The translations under genes and the position numbers were made by a program. The notes below the pieces were generated by a model. It had not been told where the DNA came from. It did not search any database and saw only the letters and a program-made list of their open reading frames with translations. This document shows positions 8,664 through 16,320 of a stretch of DNA of 64,000 bases, piece after piece. Numbering within the stretch: the first letter of the stretch is position 1; each line of letters begins with the position of its first letter. The DNA lies in assembly GCF_000586555.1 (NCBI RefSeq), contig NZ_AZUC01000044.1, forward strand, positions 17,499-81,498. Reading direction: 5' to 3'. This stretch comes from Sporosarcina sp. D27 (GTDB lineage Bacteria; Bacillota; Bacilli; Bacillales_A; Planococcaceae).

Positions 8664-10013
8664 CTAATTTGTCTCTTTTACCTGGTCCGTTTGTTTTTGT
8701 CCTAAGTTTTTATCCACAGGAATAATCAAGTTTAGAATGACCGTCGCAAGTGCACCGACTGAAATTCCTGAAGAAAGAAGGTAATTTGCCCAGTTCGGTA
8801 CGGTTGCTAAGACTTCTTTAGGAAGCACAGTAACTGCTAATGTAAGTAAAATCGGAACACCGATGACAATCATATTGCGGTCGTCAATAATGATTGGTTG
8901 AATGATCTTCATACCATTCGTGACAATGGCAACACAGACAATCCCGAAAATCCCGTTAATGACGGATTCAGGGATGCAAATAATGATTGCTGACAATTTG
9001 GGGATGAACCCAAGTAATACAAGGATGAATCCGCTCGCCATGATGACCATACGGCTTCCGACTCCTGTAATTGCAAGAAGTCCCGCGTTTGATGAATATC
9101 CAGTGAGTGGTGTACTACCGAATAGGGAGCCTACGAAGCAGCCAAGACCTTCACCGAACGATGCACGGTTTAAACGCTTTTCATCCAATTCTTCTTCTGT
9201 AATCGTCGAAACGACGAACCACGTTCCGGTCGTTTCAAGTAGGATGATCAAGTAAACGAGCATCATCGTGAGGATAGCGCCAATATCGAATACAGGCTTT
9301 CCGAATGGCAGTAATGTCGGAAGCGAGAACCATGCAGCTTCTTTTACCGCTGTGAAGTCAAGGGGATAAAAGAAACTGGCGGCAATTGTACCAGCGACAA
9401 TTGCAAGAATGACAGAAACGAGTCGGAAAAACGAGCCGAAGCGTGGCAATCTCTTGCCAAGTACCATACATGTTACGAGGACACCTGCAGAAATTGAAGC
9501 AATCGCTACGTTTTGACCGATGGTACCTTCTGCAAAGTAAATATTGTTCAATCCAACTGGCATTAACGAGATACCTACGATAATGATGACCGTTCCTCCA
9601 ACAATTGGGGGAACAATTTTACGGACGGTTTTTGCGAAAACTTTCAAGGGATAGCCAAGGAGTGCAATCATGATGGCTCCAGGAATGAGACTTCCTGCAA
9701 TGGCGCCGAGTCCTAGCTTACCGCCAATTGCGGCAATGGCACCGATGGGTACATAAGATGGACCTTGAACAACTGGAAGCTTTAAGCCAAAACCAGTTTG
9801 AATGAGCGTTGCAAGTCCAGTTGCAAGGAAACACATTTGAACGAAGAACGAAGTATTTTCGGTACTTAACGATAGTAAGCCCGCTACGATGATGGGCGCT
9901 ATGTACAAATCCATTGCGAGTACGTGCTGTAATCCGAGTGCGATCGCTTTAGGATAACTAACTTTCTCATCAACACCGATGAGCAGACCATCTGGGCGTT
10001 TCTTGGACAACAT
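8664..10013 (-). CDS. NCS2-family nucleobase permease (xanthine/urate/uracil type)
   Basis: 449 residues with about 12-14 membrane helices. NCS2 marks are QHVLAM in the first helix, LETTGTWFVVS in TM8 and SSNAGLLAITGVGSR corresponding to the NxG family signature. Members carry xanthine, urate, uracil or ascorbate by proton or sodium symport. The start at 10013 follows TAAGGAG by five bases. A GTG two codons earlier overlaps the site. It is divergent from a Rieske oxygenase. No purine riboswitch precedes it, unlike pbuG at the other end of the window. Confidence 0.88.
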   Translation of the reverse strand: MLSKKRPDGLLIGVDEKVSYPKAIALGLQHVLAMDLYIAPIIVAGLLSLSTENTSFFVQMCFLATGLATLIQTGFGLKLPVVQGPSYVPIGAIAAIGGKLGLGAIAGSLIPGAIMIALLGYPLKVFAKTVRKIVPPIVGGTVIIIVGISLMPVGLNNIYFAEGTIGQNVAIASISAGVLVTCMVLGKRLPRFGSFFRLVSVILAIVAGTIAASFFYPLDFTAVKEAAWFSLPTLLPFGKPVFDIGAILTMMLVYLIILLETTGTWFVVSTITEEELDEKRLNRASFGEGLGCFVGSLFGSTPLTGYSSNAGLLAITGVGSRMVIMASGFILVLLGFIPKLSAIIICIPESVINGIFGIVCVAIVTNGMKIIQPIIIDDRNMIVIGVPILLTLAVTVLPKEVLATVPNWANYLLSSGISVGALATVILNLIIPVDKNLGQKQTDQVKETN

Positions 10014-10197
10014 GAACACTCCTTAGTTCGTTTTTGTTGAGGTATAGATTGGAGTATAAAGAATAGAATTCGATTTGTACAGTCAAATTACGAACATTTA
10101 TATATTTTTTTAAGTATTGGTTCGCGTTTTTGGGTTGACCAAACTGAATTCCTTTCGTACACTTGGAGTAACCAAGAGAATGGAAGGGGATCTATCC

Positions 10198-11172
10198 ATG
10201 TTGAAAGATACAGCGTTACAAGAAGAGTGGCTCGTTGCTTGTCGATCTCAAGATGTCCAAGAAGCACCTATTCAAATTGTATTAATGGGAGAACGACTTG
10301 CGATTTTCCGAAATAGTAAAGGGGTACATGCATTTAAGGATTTATGTATACATAGAGGAGCTGCACTATCACTCGGAGAAGTAAAAAATGATTGTCTTGT
10401 ATGTCCATATCATGGCTGGGAGTACGAAGACGAAGGGGATTGTGTGAAAATCCCTCAGTTACCAGAAGGAAAATCGATTCCAAAGAAAGCTAAGGCAGTT
10501 ACCTATTCATGCGTCGAAAAATATGGATTCATTTGGGTGAACCTTGCTGGCAACGAACCTGAGTTCTTTAAGTATCCAGAGATGGAGTCAGATGAATGGA
10601 GAAATGTCATCTGGGGTCCCCAGGAAGCAGAAGCCCTTCCGCCGAGGATTGTTGAAAACTTCTTGGATGTAGGTCATCTAGCTGTCGTTCACCAAGGCTT
10701 TCTCGGTGAAGAATCACATCGTGAAATTGAACCTTACAAGATGAATGAAGTAGATGGAAGAATGTATTCCGATGAAATCCGTATTTTCCAACCGGATGCG
10801 GATGGAACTGGCGTCGCAAAATACGTGTATTATACGTATGAGATTGTACGGCCACTCACCGTGCGTTTTACAAAACGAGATGCGGAAAATGACACGTTGA
10901 TGACGATTTTGTTAACGGTTCGTCCGATGTCGGAAACGCATTCTGTGGCGTATGGAATTTTGTCATTCAACTACGATACAGGGCAGACAGATGAAGAAAT
11001 CATAGAGTTTCAAGATATGATATTCGCTCAAGATAAACCAATCGTACAAAACCAGAAACCTGAGGAACTCCCACTTGATTTACAAGTGGAATTATCTCTT
11101 GTATCGGACAGAGTCAGTATTGCGTATCGTCAGTACTTGAAAAAACGCGGTGTCGTTCTTGGTACAGCTTAA
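10198..11172 (+). CDS. Rieske non-haem iron oxygenase, alpha subunit
   Basis: 324 residues from the ATG at 10198, behind GGAAGGGG. The N-terminal Rieske [2Fe-2S] domain has C50-x-H52 and C69-P-Y-H72 in DLCIHRG and CPYHGW. The catalytic domain carries NFLDVGHLAVVHQG, giving the two His iron ligands, and QDMIFAQDKPIVQNQ with the probable carboxylate ligand. The short length and QDKPIVQNQ motif are typical of the VanA-like (O- or N-demethylase) branch. No reductase gene is adjacent. The divergent nucleobase permease suggests an N-methylated or oxidised heterocycle as substrate (inference). Confidence 0.88.
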   Translation: MLKDTALQEEWLVACRSQDVQEAPIQIVLMGERLAIFRNSKGVHAFKDLCIHRGAALSLGEVKNDCLVCPYHGWEYEDEGDCVKIPQLPEGKSIPKKAKAVTYSCVEKYGFIWVNLAGNEPEFFKYPEMESDEWRNVIWGPQEAEALPPRIVENFLDVGHLAVVHQGFLGEESHREIEPYKMNEVDGRMYSDEIRIFQPDADGTGVAKYVYYTYEIVRPLTVRFTKRDAENDTLMTILLTVRPMSETHSVAYGILSFNYDTGQTDEEIIEFQDMIFAQDKPIVQNQKPEELPLDLQVELSLVSDRVSIAYRQYLKKRGVVLGTA

Positions 11173-11181
11173 TAGGTTTGG

Positions 11182-11211
11182 AAAAAGCTATCCGAATTGG
11201 ATAGCTTTTTT
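11182..11211 (+). terminator. rho-independent terminator
   Basis: AAAGCTATCC/GGATAGCTTTTTT hairpin ten bases after the oxygenase stop. Confidence 0.88.
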
Positions 11212-11284
11212 GTGTTGTGTGATAAACTGATAGAAAGAATATTCGATTTGAATGACAGAGAAACAATGGAATAGGAGGGACCTT

Positions 11285-12019
11285 ATGGTGAAACGTGGAG
11301 TGATATTGTTGTCTTTGATTTGTACGGGTTTCCTTCTAGCTTCTTGCAGTTCCAATGTGGGTAGACCGAGTACGGAGCCTGAACCGGAAGACGGCTATGT
11401 GTTGAAAGATGATGTGACCAATATTAATGAGCACTTGAACTTTGAAGATAGTGAATTGCACAAAATTTACTTTGCTGGAGGTTGTTTCTGGGGAGTGGAA
11501 GCGTATTTTGCAAGACTCTATGGGGTGCAAGATACGGTTTCCGGATATGCCAATGGAACAGGAGAAAACCCAAGCTATGAAGACGTTATCAAAGGGAACC
11601 AGGAATTTGTTGAAACTGTAGAGGTCACGTACGATCCTGATCGGATTTCGCTGGAATCTCTCATTGATCATCTGTTTCAAGTGATTGATCCGACAGCGAA
11701 AGACAAGCAGGGGAATGATGTAGGTGTTCAATATCGTTCAGGAATTTATTTTTCAGATGAAGCAGATGCAGAAGTTGTAAAAGAAGCTGTGAAAGACGAG
11801 CAGCAGTTCTATAAAAAAGACATTGTAACAGAAGCGATACCACTCGATAATTTCTATAAAGCTGAAGAGTTTCATCAAGACTACTTAGTGAAGAATCCGA
11901 ATGGCTATTGTCATATTAATTTACATGCGTTAGATGATGAAAAAATCCAACCGATTATCCGTGACGAAGAAATACTAAAGCAGTTGAGTAAACCGAAAGA
12001 GGACGAAGAGACGAACTAA
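11285..12019 (+). CDS. msrA: lipoprotein peptide methionine sulfoxide reductase A
   Basis: 244 residues with a signal peptide and lipobox LLASC (lipidated Cys21), so it is anchored outside the membrane. The catalytic MsrA motif GGCFWGVEAYF has Cys67. VSGYANG, YEDV and VQYRSGIYF are conserved family regions, and a recycling Cys sits in NGYCHINLH near the C terminus. It reduces methionine-S-sulfoxide in exported proteins. The ATG at 11285 follows AGGAGGG. Its stop is 12 bases before the amidohydrolase start, with an intervening GGAGGA site, suggesting co-transcription. No MsrB domain or gene is present here. Confidence 0.92.
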   Translation: MVKRGVILLSLICTGFLLASCSSNVGRPSTEPEPEDGYVLKDDVTNINEHLNFEDSELHKIYFAGGCFWGVEAYFARLYGVQDTVSGYANGTGENPSYEDVIKGNQEFVETVEVTYDPDRISLESLIDHLFQVIDPTAKDKQGNDVGVQYRSGIYFSDEADAEVVKEAVKDEQQFYKKDIVTEAIPLDNFYKAEEFHQDYLVKNPNGYCHINLHALDDEKIQPIIRDEEILKQLSKPKEDEETN

Positions 12020-12033
12020 TGGAGGAATGCTCG

Positions 12034-13278
12034 ATGAAGACGGTGCTTATTAGAAATGCACGGATCCGGGATGATCAGGATCTGCAGGACATTTGGATTG
12101 AAGAGGGGATCATCCAGAAAATTGGATCGAGGCTATCTGAAGATGCAGACCGAGTAATAGACTGTGAAGGAAGGGTAGTTCTTCCGGGTTTAATTGAAGG
12201 GCATATTCATCCTGATAAAGCGTTTTTAGAGGAAAGGAAGCCTAATATATCTGGAACACTTGAAGAGGCGATTAAAAATACAGGTGAACTGAAAGTACAA
12301 TATACGTATGAAGATGTGTATAGACGCTCTGAAAAAGTACTGAAGTGGGCAATTGCTAAAGGCACAACTGTAATGCGTGCCCATCCCGATGTCGATCACA
12401 TCGAGAAGTTGCTAGGCGTGGAAGTGTTGCTAGATTTGAAAGAGGTCTATAAGGACAAAATCGATTTGCAAATTGTTGTCTTTCCTCAAGAAGGGATCTT
12501 GAAATCAGAGGGGACGCTTGAGCGAATGGAAGAGGGCATTCAGATGGGTGCTGATGTCGTTGGAGGCTGTCCTTACAATGAAAAGACACTGGAAGATTCC
12601 ATTCGTCATTTGGAATTGGTCTTTGACTTAGCGGAAACGCATGATTTGCCGCTCGACTTGCACGTGGATTTCGCAGATCACACGGAAGATCCTCGGTACA
12701 TGTTGACTGAACGTATTTGTGATATGACGATGGAGCGAGGGATGCAAGGCCGTGTGACGCTTGGTCATGTGACGAGTCTTGGATCGCTTGAGCCTGAAGA
12801 AGCATCTGCATTATTTACGAAGATTGCGGGTGCAGGAATCACGATTATGCCACTGCCCGCAACAGATGTGTATTTGAATGGACGTAATGATAAGAAAAAT
12901 GTACGACGCGGCATGGCGCCAGTTCTACAGATGCTTGAACATGGGGTGAATGTAGTATTCGCTTCGAATAATATTCGGAACGCCTTCACGCCGTTCGGCA
13001 ATGCAAATTTGTTATTGATCGGGTATTTGCTAGCGGAAACGCAGTTCATGGGTTCTGCAGAACAGCAGCGAACGGTCCTAGATATGATTACGTACAATGC
13101 AGCGAAGTGTCTAGGTATCGAAGGAGAGTACGGGATTGCTGAAGGGAAAAAGGCAGATTTGGTTATGTTTGAGTCGCAAAGATTGAGCGACGTGATTCAG
13201 GATCAGCCGATTGCGAACTTTGTCATTAAAGCGGGTAAAGTGATTGTGGAACAATCAATGAATCACGCGGCTGAATAA
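12034..13278 (+). CDS. cytosine-deaminase-like amidohydrolase with substituted catalytic acids
   Basis: 414 residues with an amidohydrolase fold. VVLPGLIEGHIHPDKAF supplies H57 and H59. DLHVDFAD and LGHVTSLG supply the two further metal/catalytic histidines. The C-terminal barrel segment reads ASNNIRNAFTPFG where bacterial cytosine deaminase CodA has GHDDVFDPWYPLG. The position of the CodA catalytic Asp is therefore Asn here, and the Glu following HCDE in CodA is Phe in HVDF. It may act on a different bond than cytosine deaminases. The start at 12034 follows GGAGGA by eight bases. It sits after msrA in a probable operon. Confidence 0.78.
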   Translation: MKTVLIRNARIRDDQDLQDIWIEEGIIQKIGSRLSEDADRVIDCEGRVVLPGLIEGHIHPDKAFLEERKPNISGTLEEAIKNTGELKVQYTYEDVYRRSEKVLKWAIAKGTTVMRAHPDVDHIEKLLGVEVLLDLKEVYKDKIDLQIVVFPQEGILKSEGTLERMEEGIQMGADVVGGCPYNEKTLEDSIRHLELVFDLAETHDLPLDLHVDFADHTEDPRYMLTERICDMTMERGMQGRVTLGHVTSLGSLEPEEASALFTKIAGAGITIMPLPATDVYLNGRNDKKNVRRGMAPVLQMLEHGVNVVFASNNIRNAFTPFGNANLLLIGYLLAETQFMGSAEQQRTVLDMITYNAAKCLGIEGEYGIAEGKKADLVMFESQRLSDVIQDQPIANFVIKAGKVIVEQSMNHAAE

Positions 13279-13365
13279 ATTAAGGTATTGTTAGATTGTT
13301 TTGGAAACTTTGGGGTATGTGATAAAGTAATACACATTAAAATGTTTGAATAGGAGGCGACTTGG

Positions 13366-13953
13366 ATGACCACAGTTGGATTTGTACGCCATGGAGTAAC
13401 CGCCTGGAACAAACAGGGACGAGCGCAGGGGAGTACAGATATTCCGTTGGATGAAGAAGGAATTATGATGGCGGAACGGGCCGCAGAGCGTTTTTCTGCA
13501 GAGAATTGGGATGCGATTTATACAAGTCCTTGGCAGCGTGCAAAGCGAACTGCAGAACTAATCGGTAAGCAAATGACGCATACAGAAGTGATTGAAGATA
13601 AACGTTTGCGTGAGCGGGCTGGCGGATTGATCGAAGGAACCACAGAAGCCGACCGTTTGGAAAAGTGGGGGCATGATTGGAAGCAACTCGATCTTCAAGG
13701 AGAGACGCATGATAGCGTGATTGCTCGCGGGATGTCGTTCATCCAGGAGATTCAGCATAAGTATCCAGATGGACGAGTGCTTGCAGTGAGTCATGGCGGT
13801 TTCATCAAACGATTGTTGTCGGAGTTGTTGCCAGGAACGAAGTATGAAGAGCCGCTTGGGAATACGTCATTGACGATTATTAAGATCGGCGAGGATGAAA
13901 ATTTGTGTGAGTTGTTTAATTGTACGAATCATTTGCATGAGATGAAATCTTGA
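13366..13953 (+). CDS. histidine phosphatase family protein (phosphoglycerate-mutase-like)
   Basis: 195 residues. The RHG motif VGFVRHGVTAWN (His9 nucleophile), YTSPWQRAKRTAE, LRERAGG and the second catalytic His in AVSHGGF define the family. Members of this length are usually broad-specificity phosphatases rather than glycolytic mutases. AATAGGAGGCG lies upstream of the ATG. A terminator follows at once. Confidence 0.9.
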   Translation: MTTVGFVRHGVTAWNKQGRAQGSTDIPLDEEGIMMAERAAERFSAENWDAIYTSPWQRAKRTAELIGKQMTHTEVIEDKRLRERAGGLIEGTTEADRLEKWGHDWKQLDLQGETHDSVIARGMSFIQEIQHKYPDGRVLAVSHGGFIKRLLSELLPGTKYEEPLGNTSLTIIKIGEDENLCELFNCTNHLHEMKS

Positions 13954-13955
13954 AA

Positions 13956-13987
13956 CCGGTTGCCTTCGGGGAGCCGGTTTTTTTGTG
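13956..13987 (+). terminator. rho-independent terminator
   Basis: AACCGG/CCGGTT outer stem with an inner CC-TTC-GG stack, followed by seven T residues. Confidence 0.85.
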
Positions 13988-14010
13988 GGCATTGTCGATT
14001 GGGAGTTGTA

Positions 14011-14565
14011 TTTGTCCGACACGCCGAGTGATTACTTCGACACACGGCGGTGCTTCTCTATCACTAAGAGTATTTTCTCCGACACTCAGCAAAGTTTCTC
14101 GATAACAGGACACAATTCAAGTGACTTAAGAGATTAATTGGGTACGCTACGTTTGTTTCAGAAAGGGCTAACTCGCTGTGAGAGAACAATTCACGTTGTC
14201 CGACACATCGAGAGGTTTGTCCGACATGCCGAGTGATTTCTTCGACACACAGCCGTGTTTCTCCATCACTATGAGTATTTTCTCCGACACTCAGCAGAGT
14301 TTCTCGATAACGGGACACAATTCACCTGATTTAAGCGATTAGTTGGGTGCGCTACGCTTGTTTCAGAAAGGGCTAACTCGCTGTGAGAGAACAATTCACG
14401 TTGTCCGACACATCGAGTCGTTTGTCCGACATGCCGAGTGATTACTTCGACACACGGCCGTGTTTCTCCATCACTAAGAGTATTTTCTCCGACACTCAGC
14501 AAAGTTTCTCGATAACGGGACACAATTCACCTGGTTTAATAGATTAATTGGGTGCGCTACGCTTG
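14011..14565. repeat. 205-bp tandem repeat (2.7 copies) built on nested 21-bp units
   Basis: Copies start at TTTGTCCGAC at 14011, 14216 and 14421, exactly 205 bp apart, with only scattered substitutions. The third stops being similar after 14565. Inside each copy, six consecutive 21-mers follow a common pattern (TTcTCCGACAC...cgagt..). In the second copy they run 14196-14216, 14217-14237, 14238-14258, 14259-14279, 14280-14300 and 14301-14321. The minus strand is open for about 84 codons per copy, but this mirrors the 3n-length 21-bp units and is not taken as a gene. Confidence 0.92.
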
Positions 14566-14707
14566 ATTAGTGCGTGGCATGTGGCGCAGAAGATGTGCAA
14601 TCGAAAGTTTGGGCGTCGGAATAATGCATGTACAGTACAAAGTGGATTACTAACAAGTACAATAGGGTAGAGCAAACAAGTATGACTGTAGAAGAAGAGG
14701 TGGAAGA

Positions 14708-15160
14708 ATGGCAGAACATGAATTTCATTTGAAAGCGGTTTGGCCAGGTGGCCGTAATAGTGAAGGGTACATTGAAGCGGGAAATCTTCAAACTAAAATA
14801 TCAATTCCTTCAGCGATGGAAGGTCCGAATGTCGGGACGAATCCCGATGAAATGTTACTCGGTGCAGCGGCTACGTGTTACATCATTACACTGGCAGCGA
14901 TGATTGAGCGGGCTCATTTGCCGCTTGAAAACATGTCCCTGGAGTCTATCGGATTTGTCGATGTGACTATGGGTGTCTTCACATATAAAAAGATTATCCA
15001 TAAGCCAACAGTTGCACTAAAACCAGAAGCAAGTCCATCTGATTTTGAAAAGCTGAATGTACTAATAGTGGAAGCTGAAAAAACTTGCATGATTTCCAAA
15101 GCTATTAAAGGTAATGTAGATGTGGAAGTTGAGCCTATCGTATCAAAATCACAAGTATAA
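14708..15160 (+). CDS. OsmC/Ohr-family peroxiredoxin
   Basis: 150 residues. The two reactive cysteines of the family are C57 in GTNPDEMLLGAAATCY and C127 in EKTCMISKAIKG. OsmC proteins reduce organic hydroperoxides in the cytoplasm using dihydrolipoyl or other thiols. This form (SIPSAMEGPNVGTNPDEM) belongs to the SACOL1771-like branch rather than classical Ohr. An AGAGGTGG site precedes the ATG. It is monocistronic, with a terminator close downstream. Confidence 0.88.
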   Translation: MAEHEFHLKAVWPGGRNSEGYIEAGNLQTKISIPSAMEGPNVGTNPDEMLLGAAATCYIITLAAMIERAHLPLENMSLESIGFVDVTMGVFTYKKIIHKPTVALKPEASPSDFEKLNVLIVEAEKTCMISKAIKGNVDVEVEPIVSKSQV

Positions 15161-15165
15161 CTGGC

Positions 15166-15196
15166 GAGATAGGGATGTTTCCTATCTTGTTTTTTG
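15166..15196 (+). terminator. rho-independent terminator
   Basis: AGATAGG/CCTATCT stem with a T-rich tail after the OsmC gene. Confidence 0.85.
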
Positions 15197-15276
15197 TTAA
15201 AGCACATCTGATATTATTCGCAATCTTTGAAAAGTCTTGCTAGAATAGATGAAACTTAACGGAAGGATGATGAATA

Positions 15277-16185
15277 GTGACCAAAACGTTGTCGTGCCAG
15301 GATGTCATCTATGCATTCAGTAAAACACATCCACCAGTAGAGAGAATCGAATCAGGAACAACGATTGAAATTGAAACGTATGATTGTTATAAAAACCAGA
15401 TCCAATCAGCGGATACGAAAATAAGTGGAATTGACTGGGATGCCATCAATCCTGCAACGGGACCGATTTTCGTGAATGGGGCTGCGCCTGGAGATGTGCT
15501 GAAAGTGACGATTCAAAAGCTGAACATTGGCAACCAAGGTGTTATGGTTACCGGGCCTGAACTTGGTGTTATGGGGCACCGTCTGACGCACCGGGAATCG
15601 AAAATCATTCCGATTGAAAATGGTGTTGCGAAATTCAACGATCGACTGTCAATTCCGTTAAACCCGATGATTGGTGTCATTGGTGTTGCGCCTGAAGGAG
15701 AACCGATTTCGTGCGAAACACCGGGGAGTCATGGTGGTAATATGGACACGAAGCTGATCACAGAAGGAGCCGTATTGTACTTCCCTGTGTATGCTGAAGG
15801 TGCACTATTTGCGCTAGGGGATTTCCACGCAGCCATGGGTGATGGCGAAGTGGGTGTTTCGGGAATTGAAGTACCAGGAAGTGTTGTCGTCACGTTGGAT
15901 GTCATAAAAGATACTCCACTCAATCACCCCTTACTTGAAAATGAAAAAGGATTTACATTCCTTGTTTCGGCTAACACATTGGACGAGGCAGTAAAAATAG
16001 CAGTCGAAGAAACTGCAGACTTATTGGTAGCCAGGACAAAACTTAGTTTGGCTGAAGTCACGATGTTGTTGAGTGCAGTTGGGCAAGTTCAAGTGAGTCA
16101 AGTCGTAGACCCACTTGTAACGGTTCGATTCTTTGTTCCGCGTTATGTATTAGAGACATATGGGGCTCCACTATTAAACATATAG
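15277..16185 (+). CDS. acetamidase/formamidase family amidohydrolase
   Basis: 302 residues with the FmdA/AmdA features GPIFVNGAAPGDVLKVTI, ETPGSHGGNMDTK and GDFHAAMGDGEVGVSGIE. These enzymes hydrolyse short-chain amides to the acid and ammonia, using metal ligands in the PGxHGGNMD and GDxHAxQGDGE loops. Here the latter is HAAMGDGE, a Met replacing the usual Gln. The GTG start follows GGAAGG by ten bases. A terminator is directly downstream. Confidence 0.9.
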   Translation: MTKTLSCQDVIYAFSKTHPPVERIESGTTIEIETYDCYKNQIQSADTKISGIDWDAINPATGPIFVNGAAPGDVLKVTIQKLNIGNQGVMVTGPELGVMGHRLTHRESKIIPIENGVAKFNDRLSIPLNPMIGVIGVAPEGEPISCETPGSHGGNMDTKLITEGAVLYFPVYAEGALFALGDFHAAMGDGEVGVSGIEVPGSVVVTLDVIKDTPLNHPLLENEKGFTFLVSANTLDEAVKIAVEETADLLVARTKLSLAEVTMLLSAVGQVQVSQVVDPLVTVRFFVPRYVLETYGAPLLNI

Positions 16186-16196
16186 GTTGATTATGG

Positions 16197-16231
16197 GACC
16201 AGCTTCTCTATGAAGGGAGCTGGTTTTCTTT
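16197..16231 (+). terminator. rho-independent terminator
   Basis: ACCAGCTTCTC/GGAGCTGGT hairpin followed by TTTTCTTT. An ATG inside this hairpin (16210) is in frame with the following helicase but is not its start. Confidence 0.85.
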
Positions 16232-16320
16232 ATGCGACAGGCGGTTCATTACTGAAACTTAATGTATGGAGATCCCGTATAGCAGCTATGGAAAGTTTGA
16301 TAAGTGAAGGGGGTATAGCG

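Noticed and set aside
14064..14523. Minus-strand open frames of 84 codons inside the tandem repeat, similar to each other
   Set aside because: They arise from 21-bp (3n) periodicity, share no ribosome site at proper spacing and look like low-complexity translation rather than a protein.
16210..16320. Upstream ATG codons as the helicase start
   Set aside because: 16210 is inside the acetamidase terminator hairpin and 16288 has no ribosome site. The TTG at 16321 has a strong one.
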